A program made the translations under genes and the position numbers. A stretch of DNA of 38,053 nt. It comes from Planctomycetota bacterium. GTDB lineage: Bacteria; Planctomycetota; Phycisphaerae; Phycisphaerales; SM1A02. Where the stretch lies: positions 1-38,053 of the forward strand of contig JADFSH010000020.1 of the NCBI GenBank assembly GCA_022560875.1, read 5' to 3'. The notes beneath the pieces were generated by a model. The model saw only the letters and a list, made by a program, of their open reading frames with translations, was not told where the DNA came from and made no database searches. Each line of letters starts with the position of its first letter. The first letter of the stretch is position 1. Below, piece after piece: positions 33,745-38,053 of this stretch.

Positions 33745-33936
33745 ACCCGGATCGTAGTCGAAGCCGGGGAAAGAATCATCCACATTCAATAACTCGACCT
33801 CGGGTCCGGACTCGAGCGTGTTGATCAAGGGGAGAAAAACCATATTTAGGGCAATATTCACTTCACCGCGAAGCGTGATCCCCATTGGCCGATATACTTC
33901 GCAGGGAGAGCCTTTCACACAGGCACAGCCAGAAAC

Positions 33937-34818
33937 ATGTTCCCAAGTTTTCAGTTTCTTAACAGTTATAACCCATTCGAAGTCTTCTTCGAGTTGGCGG
34001 TCATCTGGCTCTGCGTGTACATGATTTATCGCTTCCTTCGGGGCACCCGGGGGGCGGGTGTGGTCAAGGGTCTTGTCGTGCTGCTGGTGCTGCTCACCCT
34101 CACCATCCGCGTCCTCGGACAGGGTAGCGACGCCCTTCGCCAACTCAATTTCATTTATGACCGTTTTCTCGGCCTTCTGGCCATTCTTCTGATCGTCGTC
34201 TTTCAACCCGAGCTTCGCCAGGCCATGATTCGTCTCGGTCATACGAGAATCTTCCGCGGATCCGGTGAGGATGTGGGAGAAGTCGTGACCGCCATCAGTG
34301 ATGCGGTTCATTTCCTGCGGAAAAACCAATTCGGTGCGCTGATCGCCATCGAACGCAGTGTGCGACTCGGCGGACTGGTGGAGGGAGGACAGGCTCTCGA
34401 TGCGACGATCAGCGCGAGACTGCTTGAGGCAATCTTCTGGCCGAACAGCCCCCTTCACGATCTCGGCGTGGTGATTCGTGGCGACCGGGTACTGGCTGCG
34501 GGGGTTCAGTTTCCGCTGGCTGAAGAAGGCATGTTGCCGCCAAACTTCGGATCGCGTCATCGAGCTGGACTCGGCTTGACGTTGGAGTCAGACTGCATCG
34601 TCGTTATCGTCAGCGAGGAGACCGGGTCCGTCAGCATTGCCGAATATGGGCGGGTAGAACCGGGTATCGCACAAGAAGACTTCAGCCGCATCCTTGCCGA
34701 ACGACTGAGATCTCCCGTCAGACCAAGCGATCCGGATGAGCCATCAGACCAGGAAGAACCACCAGGCGAAAACCTGGAATCATCGAATGAGCCCAACGAT
34801 GATAAGGAGGCGGCCTGA
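33937..34818 (+). CDS. cdaA: Diadenylate cyclase CdaA-type, with altered DGA motif
   Basis: 293 residues. CdaA makes cyclic-di-AMP from two ATP at the membrane. Three membrane segments lie at about 15-32, 42-60 and 72-90, followed by QPELRQAMIRLG and the DAC domain (about 115-240). The second motif is intact as SRHRAGLG (RHR at 207-209), and VSEETGSVSIA is typical. The first motif, normally HDGA, reads HDLG at 174-177: the catalytic Asp175 is present, but Gly and Ala are Leu and Gly. The C-terminal 30 residues are acidic and disordered. It is followed by a YbbR-domain gene, the usual partner, 14 bp downstream. No good ribosome binding site precedes the ATG. Confidence 0.9.
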   Translation: MFPSFQFLNSYNPFEVFFELAVIWLCVYMIYRFLRGTRGAGVVKGLVVLLVLLTLTIRVLGQGSDALRQLNFIYDRFLGLLAILLIVVFQPELRQAMIRLGHTRIFRGSGEDVGEVVTAISDAVHFLRKNQFGALIAIERSVRLGGLVEGGQALDATISARLLEAIFWPNSPLHDLGVVIRGDRVLAAGVQFPLAEEGMLPPNFGSRHRAGLGLTLESDCIVVIVSEETGSVSIAEYGRVEPGIAQEDFSRILAERLRSPVRPSDPDEPSDQEEPPGENLESSNEPNDDKEAA

Positions 34819-34832
34819 GGGCCGAAGAAACC

Positions 34833-35876
34833 ATGCCTTGGCGAAGTGAAATAGGCTCCTGGATACTCATCACCATTGTCACCGGTCTGATCTGGATCTG
34901 GGCCTCGGGAGAAACCCGCGAAGAAAAATCCATCATGACCAAGGCCACTTTCACTGTTCTGCTGGATGATGATAAAACCTGGATCATCGAGCCAAAATTC
35001 CATGCCTTCTCGATGGTCGTGGAGGGTTCGCGGCTTTCCATCCAGAATGTCGAAGCACTCGCGAAAAACGGCTTCTATTTTCAGCTCCAACCGAGCATGG
35101 ACAATCCTCAGGTCGATATCGAGGAAGCCGTCCGGAGCAATCAGGATTTTCAGAGCACCGGGGCAATACTGGTGTCGGTGGATAAACCCAGCGTATCACC
35201 GAAAATTGACGAGTTGATTGGACTCCAAGTCCGCGTCGAACCGAACCTGCCCGGCGTGCAAACGGTCGAGGCCCGTCCCAGCATTGACCCCCCGGTCGTG
35301 ACCATCTACCTACCCAAACGTCTTCAGAAACAATTCAGTGATCTGCGGATCGAGGCGTTTGTCAGTCAGGAGCGAAGCTCATTGCTTCCGGAAGGGGTGA
35401 TGCAAAATCTCGATGTCAAGCTTCGAATTCTGCCCGAAACTGTTGCTTCCAATGATCATGTCCAGCTTTCACAGCCAAGCGTTCGCATGTCGTTCACAAT
35501 CTTGTCGCAGACCCGGGAATTACTCCTCGATTTTCCGGTTAACATCCAACTCCAGGGACCGTGGCAGGACCAGAAGGATTTCGACGTCGAGATCGTGACG
35601 GACAGCATCCGCGATGTCACCATCATCGCCGATGCGGACCTCATCCGTCGTATCGAGTCCGGGGAGGCGAACGTCGTCGCCGTGATCCAACTGAAAAGCA
35701 TTGAAAAAGAGCGCTTCGCCAATGAACAGGACGTGGTCTCCAAGCCGATCTCCTTCTTTCTGGCCATGATCGGTGATGAGGTATTTCACCAGGTGGAGGC
35801 CAGGGTCGCGGGTTCGGATGAGATGCCCATGATTCGATTGAAAGTTACGCACCTTCCGAAATCGACCCCGGAATAA
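34833..35876 (+). CDS. YbbR-domain protein, CdaR-like partner of CdaA
   Basis: 347 residues. One N-terminal membrane anchor (IGSWILITIVTGLIWIWAS, about 6-24) is followed by an extracytoplasmic region of YbbR-type beta domains. Pieces include FHAFSMVVEGSRLSIQNVEA, LQVRVEPNLPGVQTVEARPS and DPPVVTIYLPKRL. In Firmicutes the YbbR protein CdaR binds and regulates CdaA. The pairing here, 14 bp after cdaA on the same strand, supports the same role. Similarity is weak, as usual for this domain. Confidence 0.8.
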   Translation: MPWRSEIGSWILITIVTGLIWIWASGETREEKSIMTKATFTVLLDDDKTWIIEPKFHAFSMVVEGSRLSIQNVEALAKNGFYFQLQPSMDNPQVDIEEAVRSNQDFQSTGAILVSVDKPSVSPKIDELIGLQVRVEPNLPGVQTVEARPSIDPPVVTIYLPKRLQKQFSDLRIEAFVSQERSSLLPEGVMQNLDVKLRILPETVASNDHVQLSQPSVRMSFTILSQTRELLLDFPVNIQLQGPWQDQKDFDVEIVTDSIRDVTIIADADLIRRIESGEANVVAVIQLKSIEKERFANEQDVVSKPISFFLAMIGDEVFHQVEARVAGSDEMPMIRLKVTHLPKSTPE

Positions 35877-35877
35877 C

Positions 35878-35890
35878 CCGGGTCTCCCGG
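35878..35890. terminator. Short hairpin between convergent ybbR-type gene and tyrS
   Basis: CCGGG-TCT-CCCGG forms a 5-bp stem directly after the TAA stop of the YbbR gene, in a 55-bp gap between convergent genes. It has no T-tract on the plus strand, so it is at best a weak bidirectional stop signal. Confidence 0.25.
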
Positions 35891-35931
35891 CAAAACCACG
35901 AACATCGCTCAACCCGCTTCACCTCCCCCCA

Positions 35932-37221
35932 CTACTGCCATCTCGTGGCGTGCCAGGATTTCTTGCCCCGACGCAGGAGGATCGTCATGCCGTGCAACAG
36001 GTCTCGACCGGTAAGGCGTCGATCCGCCTCGATGCGCTCACCATTGACCATCACCGCCCCGTTGCCGAGAAACTCCCGCGCTTCCCGCTTTGACTGGGCA
36101 AGTGAGGTCAGCGGCAGCAGTTCCACCAGCGACACCCCCTCGGCCTCCAGCAATGTCTTGTCATGGGTGGTATTGGGCACATCGGAGAGGACTTCTTGCA
36201 GCATCGTTTGGTCGAGCCTACGCACATCACCGCTGAACAGAGCCTTTGTCGCGGCTTCGACATCCGCCAAAGCCTTCTCGCCATGAAGCATCTTGGTCAT
36301 ATACGAAGCGAGGGTATGGTGAGCGACCCGTAAATGGGGCTGCGCCTGGTGCTGAGATTCCAGATCGGCGATCTCCTCTTCCCCGAGCAAGGTGTACCAC
36401 TTCAGGAAAGGGATCACATCCTGGTCGCTGGCATTGATCCAGAACTGGTAAAACGCATAGGGGCTGGTGCGATCGGCGGTGAGCCAGACCGCTCCCGTCT
36501 CCGTCTTGCCGATCTTCTTCCCGTCGGCTTTCGTGACCATGGGGGCCGTCACGCCGTACGCCTCACCCTCCTCATGGCCGAACTCGCGTCGGATGAGGTC
36601 GATGCCCGCGACGATGTTGCCGTACTGATCGGAACCCGCGACCTGGAGCGTGCAGTTCATTTCCCGACGCAGGTGAAGAAAATCGTAAGCCTGGAGCACC
36701 ATATAACTGAACTCGGTGTAGCTGATGCCCTGCTCGCGCCCGTGCAGCCTCTCTCGCACGGAATCCTTTTGGATCATGACATTGACGGAGAAGTGCTTGC
36801 CGACATCCCGAAGGACATCGATATATCCAAGCTTGCCGAGCCAATCGTAGTTGTTGACCATGACCGCGGCATTGGGATTGGCAGGATCGAAGTCCAGCAG
36901 GGGCTCGAAGATTTTCTTCTGGCAGGCGATGTTATGCTCGACCTGCTCCAGCGTGAGCAGTTGTCGTTCATCGTCCTTGCCCGACGGGTCGCCGATAAGC
37001 CCGGTCCCGCTCCCCATGAGCACGATGGGCTTGTGCCCGGTCTGCTGGAAGTGCATGAGCATCTTGATGGGGATGAGATTGCCAATGGTGAGGCTGTCGG
37101 CAGTGGGATCGAAGCCGCAATATCCAATCCGCCCGGGAGTCCCGAGGTGATCGCGCAGTTCCTTCTCCCCGGTCATCTGATGCAGGAGATCCCGCCAGCT
37201 AAGTTCTTCCAGATATCCCAT
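35932..37221 (-). CDS. tyrS: Tyrosyl-tRNA synthetase
   Basis: 429 residues from the ATG at 37221; an in-frame TTG at 37257 is the alternative. The enzyme charges tRNA-Tyr. The catalytic domain has YCGFDPTADSL at 34-44, GTGLIGDPSGK and VAGSDQYGNIVAGIDLI. The KMSKS loop is KKIGKT, close to the KFGKT of bacterial TyrS. The HIGH motif is TIGN at 45-48, so both histidines are replaced. The C-terminal S4-type RNA-binding domain (SKREAREFLGNGAVMVNGE) is complete. Because tyrosine-binding elements and length are normal, I regard it as an intact tyrS. Confidence 0.95.
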   Translation of the reverse strand: MGYLEELSWRDLLHQMTGEKELRDHLGTPGRIGYCGFDPTADSLTIGNLIPIKMLMHFQQTGHKPIVLMGSGTGLIGDPSGKDDERQLLTLEQVEHNIACQKKIFEPLLDFDPANPNAAVMVNNYDWLGKLGYIDVLRDVGKHFSVNVMIQKDSVRERLHGREQGISYTEFSYMVLQAYDFLHLRREMNCTLQVAGSDQYGNIVAGIDLIRREFGHEEGEAYGVTAPMVTKADGKKIGKTETGAVWLTADRTSPYAFYQFWINASDQDVIPFLKWYTLLGEEEIADLESQHQAQPHLRVAHHTLASYMTKMLHGEKALADVEAATKALFSGDVRRLDQTMLQEVLSDVPNTTHDKTLLEAEGVSLVELLPLTSLAQSKREAREFLGNGAVMVNGERIEADRRLTGRDLLHGMTILLRRGKKSWHATRWQ

Positions 37222-37318
37222 GACGCTGCGAAAACCCTCTTCAGAAATCCGATTCAACCTGACACAAAACGGAGAGGGTAACAGGAAGCTGCATGTTCCT
37301 CATGTCAACGTCAACCGG

Positions 37319-37963
37319 TCACTGGCTGGCTGATGGCGGGATCTCCGACCAGGTTTTTACATCGTCACGTATCTTTCGGCGGGAGAGCCACACCAAGAGG
37401 AAAACCGGCAGCGCCCAGCCCCAAATGACGCTGATGATGACGCCAATCATGCCGAAGCTTTGCATGAAACCGGCAAACTGGGCCGGCAATGCCTGAAAGT
37501 TGGGATCGTTTTTCATCGCTTCGGCTTGATCAATCGCTATTTGGTACTGAATGGTGGCCATGTAAATGACAAGAACCATCTTCAGACCGGCCCAGCCCAG
37601 ACAGACCCGACGCCCCCAACCCCGACGGCGCAGAAGGCCAGAGCCTCCCACCACCAATAAAACCCCCAGTGCCATACCCGCCATCGATCCCGGAATTGTC
37701 CACTGCTTCCATTCAGACAACCCGGCCAAAGCCGGGTTTTGCTGGCTGGGCACCGCCTCCATGAACGCTTCCATGACCGGCATCATGACCAACCCGACAC
37801 ACCCGCCCAGGGTGGCGAGGATGCCGAAGACAAGGGCGATGGTGCCGATGATCGCAGGCCACCGGCTCGGTCGGGGAGCGATCGCCCCCGGCGTCACCGG
37901 GGGTGCGGAAGGTGGCGGCTGCGAAGTTGTCGTGGGTTCATCCAAAAGTTTATCCCCTGTCAC
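37319..37963 (-). CDS. Multi-pass membrane protein, hypothetical
   Basis: 214 residues from a GTG. A proline-rich cytoplasmic N-terminus of about 33 residues is followed by four predicted membrane segments: IIGTIALVFGILATLGGCVG, MAGMALGVLLVVGGSGLL, VCLGWAGLKMVLVIYMATI and GVIISVIWGWALPVFLLVWL. A basic tail, SRRKIRDDVKTWSEI, follows. No catalytic motif is seen. It resembles DUF-type membrane proteins of planctomycetes. The upstream gene that runs off the window has a matching tail, so the two look like paralogues. Confidence 0.65.
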   Translation of the reverse strand: MTGDKLLDEPTTTSQPPPSAPPVTPGAIAPRPSRWPAIIGTIALVFGILATLGGCVGLVMMPVMEAFMEAVPSQQNPALAGLSEWKQWTIPGSMAGMALGVLLVVGGSGLLRRRGWGRRVCLGWAGLKMVLVIYMATIQYQIAIDQAEAMKNDPNFQALPAQFAGFMQSFGMIGVIISVIWGWALPVFLLVWLSRRKIRDDVKTWSEIPPSASQ

Positions 37964-37971
37964 ATCGTTGT

Positions 37972-38053
37972 TCAGTCAAATATACGAGATTCCCACGTAT
38001 TGACTTCATCGCTGATCTTCTTGCGTGAGATATAGAAACCGAGAAAGAGCGGG
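37972..38053 (-). CDS. Partial gene at right edge, paralogue of the preceding membrane protein
   Basis: Only 26 C-terminal codons are visible: PLFLGFYISRKKISDEVNTW then ESRIFD and a TGA. The pattern hydrophobic-SRxKIxDxVxTWxS aligns with the end of the adjacent membrane protein (LPVFLLVWLSRRKIRDDVKT). The 8 bp between this stop and the next GTG indicate co-transcription. The remainder lies outside the window. Confidence 0.55.
   Translation of the reverse strand, partial: PLFLGFYISRKKISDEVNTWESRIFD

Noticed and set aside
33890-33897. GCCGATAT before cdaA as a sigma-28 -10 element
   Set aside because: No TAAA-like -35 at the required distance, and cdaA is not a flagellar gene.
33745-34560. 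Upstream extension of the 33217 gene through the cdaA region
   Set aside because: It would be antisense to well-conserved cdaA codons and the composition is unlike a protein; a start at 33744 gives a sensible N-terminus.

Overview
The window looks like chromosomal DNA of a flagellated member of the Planctomycetota, most likely near the Phycisphaerae. That placement is an inference. It rests on a calcium-binding FG-GAP/ASPIC lipoprotein paired with a TPR protein, a DnaA with a divergent DNA-contact signature, an Obg without a C-terminal extension, several secreted or lipid-anchored proteins of planctomycete character, and moderate-to-high GC with weak ribosome binding sites. I see no rRNA, tRNA, CRISPR array, insertion sequence or complete prophage.

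Left part (1-12678). A gene entering from the left edge resembles phage-encoded proteins and may be a prophage remnant. A small hypothetical gene on the minus strand follows. Next come a membrane-anchored TPR protein and an FG-GAP/ASPIC lipoprotein 5 bp apart (+). On the minus strand are a secreted protein, ribosomal protein L27 (rpmA) and Obg; rplU is not beside rpmA. A GNAT acetyltransferase (+) is followed by a 449-bp gap with inverted repeats. Then come dnaA, an exported repeat-rich protein and a DegT/DnrJ/StrS aminotransferase (+).

Centre (12691-30510). A large minus-strand flagellar block fills this part. It starts with a regulatory operon: TPR protein, FlgN-like chaperone, histidine kinase and sigma-54 response regulator. 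It continues with a structural operon: flgB, flgC, fliE, fliF, fliG, fliH, fliI, fliJ, a MotE-like gene, fliK, flgD, a flagellar operon protein, flgE and flbD. A near-consensus sigma-54 promoter lies directly before flgB. A 36-bp dyad about 85 bp upstream of the predicted start is a good candidate binding site for the response regulator encoded just before it. The kinase, regulator and promoter together suggest a self-contained switch for basal body and hook genes. The export-gate genes, fliM/fliN, motA/motB and flagellin are not in the window.

Right part (30680-38053). Three minus-strand genes form an apparent envelope operon: a small conserved cysteine-containing protein, a lipoprotein and an RDD membrane protein. 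Divergent from it is a cdaA-ybbR pair for cyclic-di-AMP synthesis, in which the usual DGA catalytic motif reads DLG. tyrS follows, with its HIGH motif changed to TIGN. Last is a multi-pass membrane protein whose C-terminus resembles that of a second gene running off the right edge.

The observations I rate highest are the flgB sigma-54 promoter with its upstream dyad and the altered CdaA motif.
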